Below, in pieces: positions 22,947 to 30,538 of a stretch of 64,000 nucleotides of DNA (positions within the stretch are counted from its first letter, which is position 1; every line of letters begins with the position of its first letter). The notes beneath the pieces are model-generated. The model saw nothing but the letters and a program-made list of their open reading frames with translations. It was not told where the DNA came from and made no database searches. The translations under genes were made by a program, and so were the position numbers. The stretch is taken from contig CAYNRE010000070.1 of the NCBI GenBank assembly GCA_964399535.1, positions 558,001 through 622,000 on the forward strand, written 5' to 3'. This DNA comes from CAYNRE01 sp964399535. Its GTDB lineage: Bacteria; Planctomycetota; Planctomycetia; Pirellulales; CAYNRE01.

Positions 22947-22992
22947 CAGTGGACGGGGCCGGGATCGAACCGGCGACACACGGATTTTCAGT
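22947..22992. repeat. attL: 46-bp direct repeat, fragment of tRNA-Phe
   Basis: Identical to 32642-32687. It covers the complement of the tRNA 3' end, T arm, variable loop and anticodon loop, then diverges immediately (TCAAAAC instead of CCGTTGC). There is no complete tRNA here, so it marks the left junction of the element. Confidence 0.92.
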
Positions 22993-23007
22993 TCAAAACG
23001 GGCATTT

Positions 23008-23100
23008 TCCGCCTTTGTCCGCCCTTGTCCGAAGATGTTCGCAGCGTAGGGGTTACGGCAACTCCCATCGTCCGCCAACGTCCGCCAAAAACGCCAATAT
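23008..23100. repeat. Helically phased 10-bp repeats next to attL
   Basis: TCCGCCTTTG, TCCGCCCTTG, TCCGAAGATG and TTCGCAGCGT start at 23008, 23018, 23028 and 23038. A second set, TCCGCCAACG and TCCGCCAAAA plus a degenerate third, starts at 23071, 23081 and 23091. The spacing is exactly one helical turn, as for cooperatively bound sites of an excisionase-like or replication-initiator protein. Confidence 0.7.
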
Positions 23101-23107
23101 CCGTTCT

Positions 23108-23128
23108 ATTGGCTACACTTTGGCTACA
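23108..23128 (+). promoter_or_regulatory. Putative integrase arm-type site, left end
   Basis: ATTGGCTACACTT followed by TGGCTACA, itself a repeat of GGCTACA with an 11-bp period. It occurs again with one mismatch at 32548-32568 inside the right end, in the same orientation. Confidence 0.6.
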
Positions 23129-23526
23129 CGAAACGGCACGGGCGCGTCCGTTCTACTGGCCTCGGCCGAGTCGCGCACCTCGCAGGGAGACAACTCGCAC
23201 CGCGAGCGTGGCCAGGTCGACCAACTCGAGCGCGTCGCCGCTGGTCAGGGTCGGGGCAGCACCGCGAGCCGAGCACCGCCGAGGGCTCGAAGCGGGTCAC
23301 ACTGTCGCCGAAGTGCAGATTCAGCCGCCGAGCATGGCGACCAGCCAGAATCGACGCGCCAGATTGCCCCAGGAAGCCATCCGACCGGCCGCATCGACCC
23401 AGAACACGCCCGGCACAGCAGGGGCTTAGAAGGGCGATACGGGCCTCGGGCTGATTTTCGTTGCCGTGGGGCGTGGTCGGGAAACCGATAACGTTTTCAG
23501 TTGCCCAGGTCGGCCACCTCGAGCGC

Positions 23527-23943
23527 TCAGGCTGGGATGCCGGGTGCTTTGCAGGTCGGCTTGCTCGAACCACGCCGGACACCGCTCGAGCGCTTGGCCG
23601 TGGCCATCGCCTCGGGCTCGCCGAACAATTGCAGCCGCTCGGCCACAACTACCAGCTTGGAGCGGTTCGACCCATCGGCCGCCAGCCAGCTTTCTTGCTT
23701 CAGACGGCCGACTACCAGCACCGCAGCGCCCTTCCGGCCACGCTCCGCTATGAACTCGGCCGCTTGGCACCACGCCGTTACGTCAAGAAAAGTCGTTTCG
23801 GTTACAAGCTCGCCGAGGGGTGTCTTGCGCCGGTCATCGACCGCCACTTGAAACGTGGTCACGCTCGCGCTGCTGCGCGCCCGTCGCAGCTCGGGGTCGT
23901 GGGTCAGATTGCCGCAGATGATTACTTGATTGACGTTCGCCAT
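23527..23943 (-). CDS. ssb: Single-stranded DNA-binding protein of the element
   Basis: 138 aa from the ATG at 23943. An N-terminal OB fold starts NQVIICGNLTHDPELR, followed by TTFQVAVDD and TFLDVTAWCQAAEF, standard SSB blocks. The short C-terminal tail (AKRSSGVRRGSSKPT) lacks the acidic DDDIPF-like tip that recruits host partners, so it is a trimmed phage/plasmid-type SSB. It is the last gene of the leftward cluster, 136 bp after the capsid gene, and probably serves replication of the element by the PrimPol protein. Confidence 0.85.
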   Translation of the reverse strand: MANVNQVIICGNLTHDPELRRARSSASVTTFQVAVDDRRKTPLGELVTETTFLDVTAWCQAAEFIAERGRKGAAVLVVGRLKQESWLAADGSNRSKLVVVAERLQLFGEPEAMATAKRSSGVRRGSSKPTCKAPGIPA

Positions 23944-24079
23944 CGTCGCGCCTCGAAGTGTGCCCCGCCTCACCCCGGGCCGTGGGAAGCTAACACGGCG
24001 CCGAGGGGGCAGGGACAATAGGCCGCTCAGCCCAGGGCGTGGCGCGAGTGAAACCGCGCCCCGGGCCGGCGGGTCGTGG

Positions 24080-25390
24080 TTAGCTAATCGTCAGCACGTT
24101 GAAATGGTCGGGGCGAAGCACCGCCACGTCAGCCCGCAGGTAGGCGCGAACGTAAACGAGAAGATCAGAAAGCGCGTCATTGCTGCCGACCGTCCCCGAG
24201 CGGAACGTCTCGACGGTCAGGTTCGTTCTCACGCCGATGGCGAGTTGCGAGAAGTCGCCGACCGTCACCACGCCGCTGGTCTGCTGCTTGCTCACAAGCC
24301 GCCGCAGCGGATTCAAGGCCGGATGGTCGATGAGATAATTGCCCGTGCCATCCTTCAGTTTGCGAACCTGCCCGTTTTGCGTCGGGTGCATGACGACGGC
24401 GCCGGCCATGCCGTTCGCGTTCTCAATGGGCGTGAGCGCGTCGAGTAGGTCATCGAAAGCCAGGGCCGTGGTGATGGGCGTCTCCGTAATGCCGGTCGTG
24501 TTCGCGATGCCCGTGGGCTCGATGCCCGAACCGGTTCCACGTAGGGCCACACGGTCAACTTCCAGGGCCATCGCTTGCGCGATACCGTTCTGCACCAGCT
24601 CGATGATTCCCCGCCCATCCTCGGCCAGCTCGACGGGCAACCCGACGATACAACCGAGCGTTTTCGGCCGCATGACCAACGCACCGAACGTCGGCTTCGA
24701 TTCGGTAATGCGTGCCGATTCGCCACGCCAGTAGGCGGTCGGGTCGCCCGTGACCTTAACGAACGTGGTCTCGCCGGCCTCAAGAGGCAGGGTCAGCGCG
24801 CCGGCTTGCACGCAAACGGATTTTGCACGCGCCAGGTCGATAATGCGCGCCGACATTTGCGACGGAATCGTGAATCCGCCATCGGCACCCGTACCGGCCG
24901 ACAAGAGATTCTGGATTCGCTCCGGCAGCGAATCGAACCGCCCGGTCAGCTTCGCCACCAGGGCGCGGCCCAGCTCGTTTTCGTCGACCTCGGCGGCGCC
25001 GGCCACATGGTTCGCCAGCCGGTCACACGGGCGAAGTACCGGGGTGCTCTTGCCGCTGCTGTCGGTCAAGCGCATCGGAGCGCTGCTTTCGCCCCACCGC
25101 AAACCGCGCGGGCCGTGTGAGTCGTCCCGAACGTCGGCGCCGTCGCGCCCGATACGACGGTCGTACACGGGCCGATTGTGCTCGGCCTCGATGCTTTCCA
25201 GTTTTTCGTTGCGGTCGACGGCCGCGGTCAGCGCGTCATACTGCGCGCTCAACTGGTCGAACTTCGCCGAGTCATCGTCGCTCCACACCGAAGCATTGCC
25301 ACCGGCGCGGTTGCTGGCTTCCTCGATATGTTTCTTGAGGGCCGCGCCCAAGTTGCGGCGCTCCAGCTTCAGTTGTTCCGAAGTGTTCAT
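24080..25390 (-). CDS. HK97-family phage major capsid protein
   Basis: 436 aa from the ATG at 25390, which has AAGGA about 11 bases upstream; an ATG at 25402 is less likely. Residues 1-75 form a charged helical delta-domain-like segment (EQLKLERRNLGAALKKHIEE), which in HK97-type phages acts as an internal scaffold and is cut by a protease. From about residue 130 the HK97 fold is recognisable: SAGTGADGGFTIPSQMSARI, ALEVDRVALRGTG, AGAVVMHPT and a C-terminal RAYLRADVAVLRPDHFNVL. Full-length, intact frame. No portal, protease or terminase gene accompanies it, which is unusual for a prophage. Confidence 0.9.
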   Translation of the reverse strand: MNTSEQLKLERRNLGAALKKHIEEASNRAGGNASVWSDDDSAKFDQLSAQYDALTAAVDRNEKLESIEAEHNRPVYDRRIGRDGADVRDDSHGPRGLRWGESSAPMRLTDSSGKSTPVLRPCDRLANHVAGAAEVDENELGRALVAKLTGRFDSLPERIQNLLSAGTGADGGFTIPSQMSARIIDLARAKSVCVQAGALTLPLEAGETTFVKVTGDPTAYWRGESARITESKPTFGALVMRPKTLGCIVGLPVELAEDGRGIIELVQNGIAQAMALEVDRVALRGTGSGIEPTGIANTTGITETPITTALAFDDLLDALTPIENANGMAGAVVMHPTQNGQVRKLKDGTGNYLIDHPALNPLRRLVSKQQTSGVVTVGDFSQLAIGVRTNLTVETFRSGTVGSNDALSDLLVYVRAYLRADVAVLRPDHFNVLTIS

Positions 25391-25580
25391 GGTAGGTTTC
25401 ATCCTTGAATCGTGGGTCCAAAAAAAATGACGGTGCCGCCGGGCGGGGGCACGCTTCCGCCGCAGCGACACCGCCACAAGGGGCGGGCTTACGCCGCCAT
25501 CGCGCCGCCGTCACGCTCGCGACACCACCGCCAGGGTGGAATAGCTCACGCTCGGGCGGAGCGGGGAGAAACGAATTGTG

Positions 25581-25799
25581 TTAGTTGCTCTCGGCAAGCG
25601 CCTCGGTCTGCCGCTGGGCCTCGGTTGAGGCTTGTTCCAGGAAGTCGATAATCTGCTTTTCCGACCACCGAAGCCGAGCGCCCAGCCGCATCGGCGCGGG
25701 GAACCGCCCGTCGCTCCACCAATTGCGAATCGAGCGGCTTGAAACGCCAAGCCACTCGGCGACTTCGTAAAGGTCCAACAGCTTCGGCCGTTCGTTCAT
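25581..25799 (-). CDS. AlpA/excisionase-like helix-turn-helix protein
   Basis: 72 aa. LLDLYEVAEWLGVSSRSIRN and WSDGRFPAPMRLGARLRWSE form a winged helix-turn-helix of the MerR-related excisionase/AlpA class. Such proteins bind att-region DNA to direct excision or activate satellite genes. This one lies directly upstream of the capsid gene (190-bp gap), so it could control the capsid gene or act as the excisionase. A second AlpA-like protein lies at 30190-30396. Confidence 0.8.
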   Translation of the reverse strand: MNERPKLLDLYEVAEWLGVSSRSIRNWWSDGRFPAPMRLGARLRWSEKQIIDFLEQASTEAQRQTEALAESN

Positions 25800-25802
25800 G
25801 GG

Positions 25803-26240
25803 TTAGGATTCCTTCCCGAGGGTTAATGGTTGATTCAGATTCACGCCCGCTACGTCGGCCAAGTCGACCACCAGGCCCGCCAGGGCGCCCAGGGCCAGCG
25901 AATGGACCAGCTTGGCCAACCGCTCGATGCCCGGCGAAGTAATGGCGCCATGCAGGCAGAACGCCCACAGGGCCGCGCCGACGAAATGGTTCGGGCTCCA
26001 TTGGTTGATGGCCAGCGGCACCAGCTCGAACGTCATCGACTCGCGCCGGCATTTCTCGCCGAGCAGCGAAGCGTGAAGCCAGAGCCGTAACGGTGGGTCG
26101 GGCAGGCCCAGCGGTGGAACCGCCGTTGCGACGACTAGGCCGCCCAGGTCGTGGTCGCTCAACCGGGCGATGGCGTCATTTAACTGCGGTTCGATTTCGG
26201 TCGTGTTCAGGCGGTTGCTTTCCATGCTTTCATTCTCCAT
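25803..26240 (-). CDS. Hypothetical protein of the element
   Basis: 145 aa, not recognised. It has an acidic, polar first 30 residues and a hydrophobic central part (LGGLVVATAVPPLGLPD, ALWAFCLHGAIT, LVHSLALGALAGLVVDLA) that could be buried helices or weak membrane segments. It abuts the upstream zinc-ribbon gene without a gap and ends 3 bp before the HTH gene, so it is part of the leftward operon. I give no function. Confidence 0.6.
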   Translation of the reverse strand: MENESMESNRLNTTEIEPQLNDAIARLSDHDLGGLVVATAVPPLGLPDPPLRLWLHASLLGEKCRRESMTFELVPLAINQWSPNHFVGAALWAFCLHGAITSPGIERLAKLVHSLALGALAGLVVDLADVAGVNLNQPLTLGKES

Positions 26241-26618
26241 TTACTGCACTATGAGTGAACCCGAGTTTGAGTAGGTCTGTGCTACCACGCTCTTATTCCG
26301 CTCCGGCCGATGGCCACAGCCGCCGCGCTGGCGACGGCAACCGAGGTAGCGGATTGTGAATCGGCCGCATTGCCGCGAGTTAAGAACGCCCATCCGCCGG
26401 CCGCAGCGCGGGCAGGCCGCTAACGGGGGGAAAGTGCAATTCGTTTGCACTTCACCTACAACTCGTGGGGGCGCTGCCGGGTGGGAAGTGGCAACCGTTG
26501 CCGCTTTCCGCTCTGTAGCGGGGGTGTTTTGAGAGCGGCTAATAGAACCGCCGGGTCGCGGCGGGCAATAAATCGGTTCGCCGCCGCTGGTCGTGGTGCT
26601 GGTGTCGATTGCGTTCAT
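26241..26618 (-). CDS. Small zinc-ribbon protein, Ogr/Delta-like
   Basis: 125 aa. The N-terminal 60 residues are low-complexity. Residues about 68-106 contain CPRCGRRMGVLNSRQCG, then YLGCRRQRGGCGHRP, giving a four-cysteine or larger zinc ribbon. The layout recalls Ogr/Delta transcription activators of P2/P4-type phages and satellites, but the match is only at motif level. A generic zinc-ribbon DNA-binding protein is equally possible. Its stop abuts the next gene. Confidence 0.55.
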   Translation of the reverse strand: MNAIDTSTTTSGGEPIYCPPRPGGSISRSQNTPATERKAATVATSHPAAPPRVVGEVQTNCTFPPLAACPRCGRRMGVLNSRQCGRFTIRYLGCRRQRGGCGHRPERNKSVVAQTYSNSGSLIVQ

Positions 26619-26731
26619 GCTGGTGCTCGCCGGTTCGCTGATTTAAGGGTCAGTCCGAATTTCGTCCGGAAATATGCGCGCCTTACGCATGGTCGTGGCG
26701 ATTCGCCGCGTCCAGAATTTGACCACCCCCC

Positions 26732-27013
26732 CTATGCCTTGCCGCGTGCCTTACGTGCGTTGCAGCTTGCGCATAGGGGCTGCCAGTTCTCAACGTCCCA
26801 GAACAGGCCCATATCGCCTCGGTGCGGCCTCACGTGGTCCGTATGAGCCGCAGGTGTGACCTTGCCTTGCTTCTCACACAGCACACACAGCGGATTCATG
26901 GCCAAGAACTCACGCGATGCCACCTTCCAGCGGTTCGTGTGATAGAGCCGGCTTGCCGCGCTCGTCGTGCGGCTTGGGGCGGTCCAGCGGAAGCGGGTTG
27001 CGGGCGTGCTCAT
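26732..27013 (-). CDS. HNH endonuclease
   Basis: 93 aa. Zinc-binding cysteines C43-x2-C46 and C81-x2-C84 flank the active site AAHTDHVRPHRGD, and the end CASCNARKA gives the last HNH residues. Small HNH proteins of this kind stimulate terminase cutting during phage DNA packaging in HK97-like phages and their satellites. Here it lies in the same operon direction as the capsid gene but without a terminase. It may act with a helper phage's terminase or as a mobility nuclease. Confidence 0.88.
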   Translation of the reverse strand: MSTPATRFRWTAPSRTTSAASRLYHTNRWKVASREFLAMNPLCVLCEKQGKVTPAAHTDHVRPHRGDMGLFWDVENWQPLCASCNARKARGKA

Positions 27014-27146
27014 GTTTGGGGGGTCCGGTTTTTCGGGCCGATTAAACGGCGGCCTTACACTTTGCTGAATTACGCGAAAATGCGCGTGTCGCTACACGGA
27101 CGGTCTACCGCAGGTGAAGTCGGCATGATGCGCTACCCCCCGGGGG

Positions 27147-27587
27147 TCAGTCCCAATCCGCGCAGGTGTCGTACGACAGCCGCCACGGGATCGCGTCTGC
27201 CGGCTGGTCGCCATAGATCGTTACCCTTCGCGGCCCTATCCACTCGACCCGGCATTGCCGTAGGGCTTCGATGATGTCCGCCGGCCAATCGTGTTCGCGG
27301 GCAATGTTTTCGATCGCCTCGCTCCAGACCGCTTCCGCCGATTTACGGGGGGGCGTGGCGACACAGCCCGGGCTTTCTGCGGGCGGGAATAGGGTTTCGT
27401 CGCCGTCGCCAGTATCAGCGTCTGGATTTGTGAGAATGGCCAACAGCTCGTTTTTGTGGTCTCGCAACCACCTCACAGCGTCGGCGGGCACAGCGTCGGC
27501 GGGGTGATACCGCAGCTTGCCGTCGACCACGGCCAGGGTGACGCCCAGATCGGCAAACTGCGCCAGGATCAGGTCAGCGACCCTCAT
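27147..27587 (-). CDS. TubC-N-domain-like hypothetical protein
   Basis: 146 aa. Residues 1-50 (LAQFADLGVTLAVVDGKLRY, then the ending RDHKNELLAIL) look like the TubC N-terminal docking fold, frequently found in small element-borne proteins next to replication genes. The rest is acidic and ends in a segment with RVEWIGPRRVTIYGD. The ATG has GAGAGGTG upstream, inside the end of the PrimPol gene, two bases away, so translation is coupled. It may dock to the replication protein (inference). Confidence 0.6.
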   Translation of the reverse strand: MRVADLILAQFADLGVTLAVVDGKLRYHPADAVPADAVRWLRDHKNELLAILTNPDADTGDGDETLFPPAESPGCVATPPRKSAEAVWSEAIENIAREHDWPADIIEALRQCRVEWIGPRRVTIYGDQPADAIPWRLSYDTCADWD

Positions 27588-27589
27588 AG

Positions 27590-30193
27590 CTACACCTCTC
27601 CCCAGTTGTTTTCCGGTGTGCTGTCACTGGCGACGGTGACACAACCCCCGGAATCCGCTTGCGCCGGTAGGGTTTTGTCGCCACGGCCGCCGGATTTTGA
27701 CCGGAACACACGCGACGGCCGGCCGCCATGTTCACCAGCGGGTTGTGGTTCCCACTCTCCCAGGCCGGCCTTGACCAGATCGACCAGGGCCGCCTCGGCC
27801 GCGTCCGCCTCGCGGTAGAGTCTGGGGCCTCGCTGTAGGTCACGGGGGGACACGGCCCCGCCGCGCTGGTCGATCCATTCCACCAGCTCCCGCCGCTGGC
27901 GGTCGGCCTCGGGTTCGGTCAGCCACTGATAGATTCGGCGTACCTCGTGGCGAAACCACTCGACCGTGGCCACAGCGGAACGAACCGCTTCGACACCCAC
28001 CGCCGAGGGCTCCGCCTCCGCGCCGCTGTCGGCCCACTGGACCAGCTCGAAGATCAGGGCCAGGCGAGCGGTGCAGCCCTCCAGCTTTGAGAACGCCGCC
28101 GCCAGGTCGCCTTGGGATTCGTTCTGGTGCCGAGCGTGTTCGTTGTAGAACTCGATCCACACCTTCTTGGCGTCTGGCGAGAGCGGCAGGTCGATCGGCT
28201 CGGCCGGCTGATCTTCAATTTGCTTGGGCGCCAGCCCCCAGAGCCTTGAGAAAACATCGGCAACCCTTTTCCGCGTGGTCGCTCGGATCGTTTCCTCTCG
28301 CCATTGCTTCTCTTTTCGTGGTGGCATCGCCAGCAGCAGTCGGGCAGCCAAGCCATCTTCAAAGTGATTCCGGCCGAGCGCAGCCCGCAGGGGCTCGGGT
28401 TGGATTCCGCCACAGACCGACACGGCAGCGCGGGGAATGAAGATCAGCTTGCGGTCGCCGGCCTTGCGGTCAATTACGACGGGTTGGGCTCGATGCATTT
28501 CCAGCCATTTCGGCGCATCGCTGGCAGCACCCTTGCCGGCGCGGTATGCATCGAACGAGCCGAGCCAGCCGGCCAGCTCATCGCGAGCCACCAGCAGCCC
28601 AGCGGGGTTGTCGTTTAGACGATCGGCCAATGCCTCAACGGTGGTGTCGCTCACATACAACCGAGTGCAGGTGGGGGGCTCAGGTTTCTTTGGCCTTTCT
28701 TCACCCGCCTTGCGGCCGTGCTTCTTCCAATCGCTCAAGTCCGCGTCGTACTCGTCGGCCGCCTCTTGATAGGCTTCCATCTCCGCTTGGTACTGGCGAA
28801 TCAGCTCGGTCTGTCTCTCTTTGAGTGGCCACATAACCAGGTCGAACGCGGGGCTTTTCAAGGTGCCGCTAGGCGAAACCACCGCCGACCAGATAACCGA
28901 TGGCTCATGCCAGCCCGATCGAACTTTGACCCGGCGCCACGCTCCGATCGCCGACGCCAGGGCGGAAAGCATGGGCAGCACGATCATGGTCGGATCGCAA
29001 CCCATCGTCTCAGACCCGGCCGCGACAAACTGCGCAACGGGTGACGGCAGCACGTCGACCGGGAATGGTTTCCAGACCAGCGGGGGCGTTTGCTGTGCGG
29101 GCGTGCTCTGCGCCGGCAGTCGCTCGGCCGCCTTCGACCAGTCGTAGAACTCGCCGGTGCGGCTGATCGCCTCGGCCACGGTCATTTCGCCATAGATTCG
29201 ATCGCCGCGCCGCTCGTCCCACTTCGCGCGCATCAGGCCGGATCGCCGAAACAGGCGGTCGATGCGCTGGGCGTCGGGGCCGCACCAGAAACAAAGAATC
29301 GAGCACAGCGCCAAGTCGGCTGCGCTGTGATCTTCTTCGTGGCCGCTTATGTCGCCGCCCCACAGGGCGCGGAATTTGGCCCCCTGGCGTGATCGCTCGA
29401 TCCGCTCGATCAGGGCCGCGTCATCGGCGGGAACGTCCGCCGCCTCGTGGTGGGCCGCTGGTGCTGGTGTCGCGCGGTCTTTCTTGCCGGCCTTGCTCGC
29501 CTCGATGATCGACCACTGCGAATCGACCAACTCCTGATTCTCGGCCACCAGGCCGGCGGCGCCGTCGAGCCTATGGCCGGTCACAGTGAAGAATCTGGAG
29601 TCCTGGTAGACCTCCAGCTTTCCGCCGTGGCCGCCATCGGCGCTTGGTTGCCCGTTGCAATTGCTGCCCGATTTCTTGGTGGGCAATTTGCCGCGCACCC
29701 ACAGCTTGACGCCGGTTCCGCTGGGTGAAACTTCGGCATAGCTGCCTGATGCCTCGACCACGGCCGCCGCTTCGGCCGTCAGCTCGCCGGTCGATTCGTC
29801 GCGGCACCGATCAAGATCAATGCCCACTAGGCCGCCGCCGCGAGCGAAAACGAATCCGATGCCCACTTCGGCCGGGTTCAGTTTGTGGGCACCGAACGCC
29901 AGCCCGAATGAACACCAGGTCGCCGGATCGGTGGTCGATGCCGACAGGCGCGGGTTCTTGGCCAGGCAAGGCTTCTTGGTCCATTTGTCGTCGGCCAGGT
30001 GGTATCGCCACGCGACCCACTGCCGCAGCTCTTTCAACTCGGCCGGAATACCCTCGACGTTGACGGGCATCATGGCGGGCCGGTCGGTCGGTGCCGCCTC
30101 GGTCGCCACGCTCGACGAAATGCCGGCGGGCGAAATTGAAACCGCCAGTGTTGCGCCTTCCTGGCGCGGGCTCGCGTCCGTGCTCGCGGTCAT
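27590..30193 (-). CDS. PrimPol / DUF3987 replication protein
   Basis: 867 aa. Residues about 45-215 form a primase-polymerase-like domain with GLVGIDLDRC (Asp126, Asp128) and SPSGTGVKLW, plus RFFTVTGHR. Residues about 260-350 resemble the helix bundle that follows NrS-1-type PrimPol domains. From about 370 a DUF3987 helicase/ATPase-like domain begins, with the Walker-A-like SPSGTLKSP (440-448) and ARDELAGWLGSFDAYR. It likely primes and unwinds DNA for autonomous replication of the excised element. Its ATG overlaps the stop of the upstream AlpA-like gene (ATGA), so the two are translationally coupled. Confidence 0.85.
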   Translation of the reverse strand: MTASTDASPRQEGATLAVSISPAGISSSVATEAAPTDRPAMMPVNVEGIPAELKELRQWVAWRYHLADDKWTKKPCLAKNPRLSASTTDPATWCSFGLAFGAHKLNPAEVGIGFVFARGGGLVGIDLDRCRDESTGELTAEAAAVVEASGSYAEVSPSGTGVKLWVRGKLPTKKSGSNCNGQPSADGGHGGKLEVYQDSRFFTVTGHRLDGAAGLVAENQELVDSQWSIIEASKAGKKDRATPAPAAHHEAADVPADDAALIERIERSRQGAKFRALWGGDISGHEEDHSAADLALCSILCFWCGPDAQRIDRLFRRSGLMRAKWDERRGDRIYGEMTVAEAISRTGEFYDWSKAAERLPAQSTPAQQTPPLVWKPFPVDVLPSPVAQFVAAGSETMGCDPTMIVLPMLSALASAIGAWRRVKVRSGWHEPSVIWSAVVSPSGTLKSPAFDLVMWPLKERQTELIRQYQAEMEAYQEAADEYDADLSDWKKHGRKAGEERPKKPEPPTCTRLYVSDTTVEALADRLNDNPAGLLVARDELAGWLGSFDAYRAGKGAASDAPKWLEMHRAQPVVIDRKAGDRKLIFIPRAAVSVCGGIQPEPLRAALGRNHFEDGLAARLLLAMPPRKEKQWREETIRATTRKRVADVFSRLWGLAPKQIEDQPAEPIDLPLSPDAKKVWIEFYNEHARHQNESQGDLAAAFSKLEGCTARLALIFELVQWADSGAEAEPSAVGVEAVRSAVATVEWFRHEVRRIYQWLTEPEADRQRRELVEWIDQRGGAVSPRDLQRGPRLYREADAAEAALVDLVKAGLGEWEPQPAGEHGGRPSRVFRSKSGGRGDKTLPAQADSGGCVTVASDSTPENNWGEV

Positions 30194-30396
30194 CGGTTCG
30201 CCTCACCGCCGAAGGTGTTTCGGCTCACAAACCGCTCGATCGCCGCCGCCGGGATTCGGCGGGCACGGCCGACCTTCACATATTCCAGCTCGCCCCGGTC
30301 CATCAGCCCGTAAAGGGTCGACCGGCTGATTCCAAGCGCCTCAGCCGCCGCAGGAATGGGGAGAAGCGAACGTAAAACCGCCGACTGTGTAGCCAT
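30190..30396 (-). CDS. AlpA/Xis-like helix-turn-helix regulator
   Basis: 68 aa from the ATG at 30396, preceded by GGAGG at 8 bases. LLPIPAAAEALGISRSTLYG and the wing YVKVGRARRIPAAAIERFV identify an excisionase-type winged HTH. It is the first gene of the leftward replication operon and overlaps the PrimPol start by 4 bases. It faces a divergent gene across a 142-bp spacer that holds an inverted repeat, so it is a good candidate for an excisionase and switch regulator. Confidence 0.85.
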   Translation of the reverse strand: MATQSAVLRSLLPIPAAAEALGISRSTLYGLMDRGELEYVKVGRARRIPAAAIERFVSRNTFGGEANR

Positions 30397-30416
30397 TTTG
30401 GCCCCCTCCGTGGAAA

Positions 30417-30441
30417 CGATACGCCACTGTATGCCGTATCG
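30417..30441. promoter_or_regulatory. Candidate operator between divergent operons
   Basis: CGATACG (30417-30423) and CGTATCG (30435-30441) form a perfect 7-bp inverted repeat with an 11-bp spacer, centre-to-centre 18 bp. It lies just upstream of the AlpA-like gene, in the spacer shared with the rightward gene. It suits a dimeric repressor or the AlpA-like protein itself. Confidence 0.5.
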
Positions 30442-30538
30442 TATCACTTTGGGTGGACAAGTGCAACTATATCCTTATCATGTAGTTTCGCTCTTGAACC
30501 GGGCGGGGCGTGGCATCATCGCGCAACAGGATTCCCAA

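Larger units (their letters stand above)
22993..23526. other. Left-end control region of the element without genes
   Basis: No coding frame with a ribosome site is supported between attL and the end of the SSB gene. The first 140 bp hold phased 10-bp repeats and the arm-type motif listed separately. In the rest I see nothing I can name. Confidence 0.6.

Noticed and set aside
22947..22992. Second tRNA-Phe gene
   Set aside because: Only the 3' half is present; the anticodon stem and everything 5' of it are missing.
23008..23100. CRISPR array
   Set aside because: Units are 10 bp with no spacers; they are phased binding-site-like repeats.
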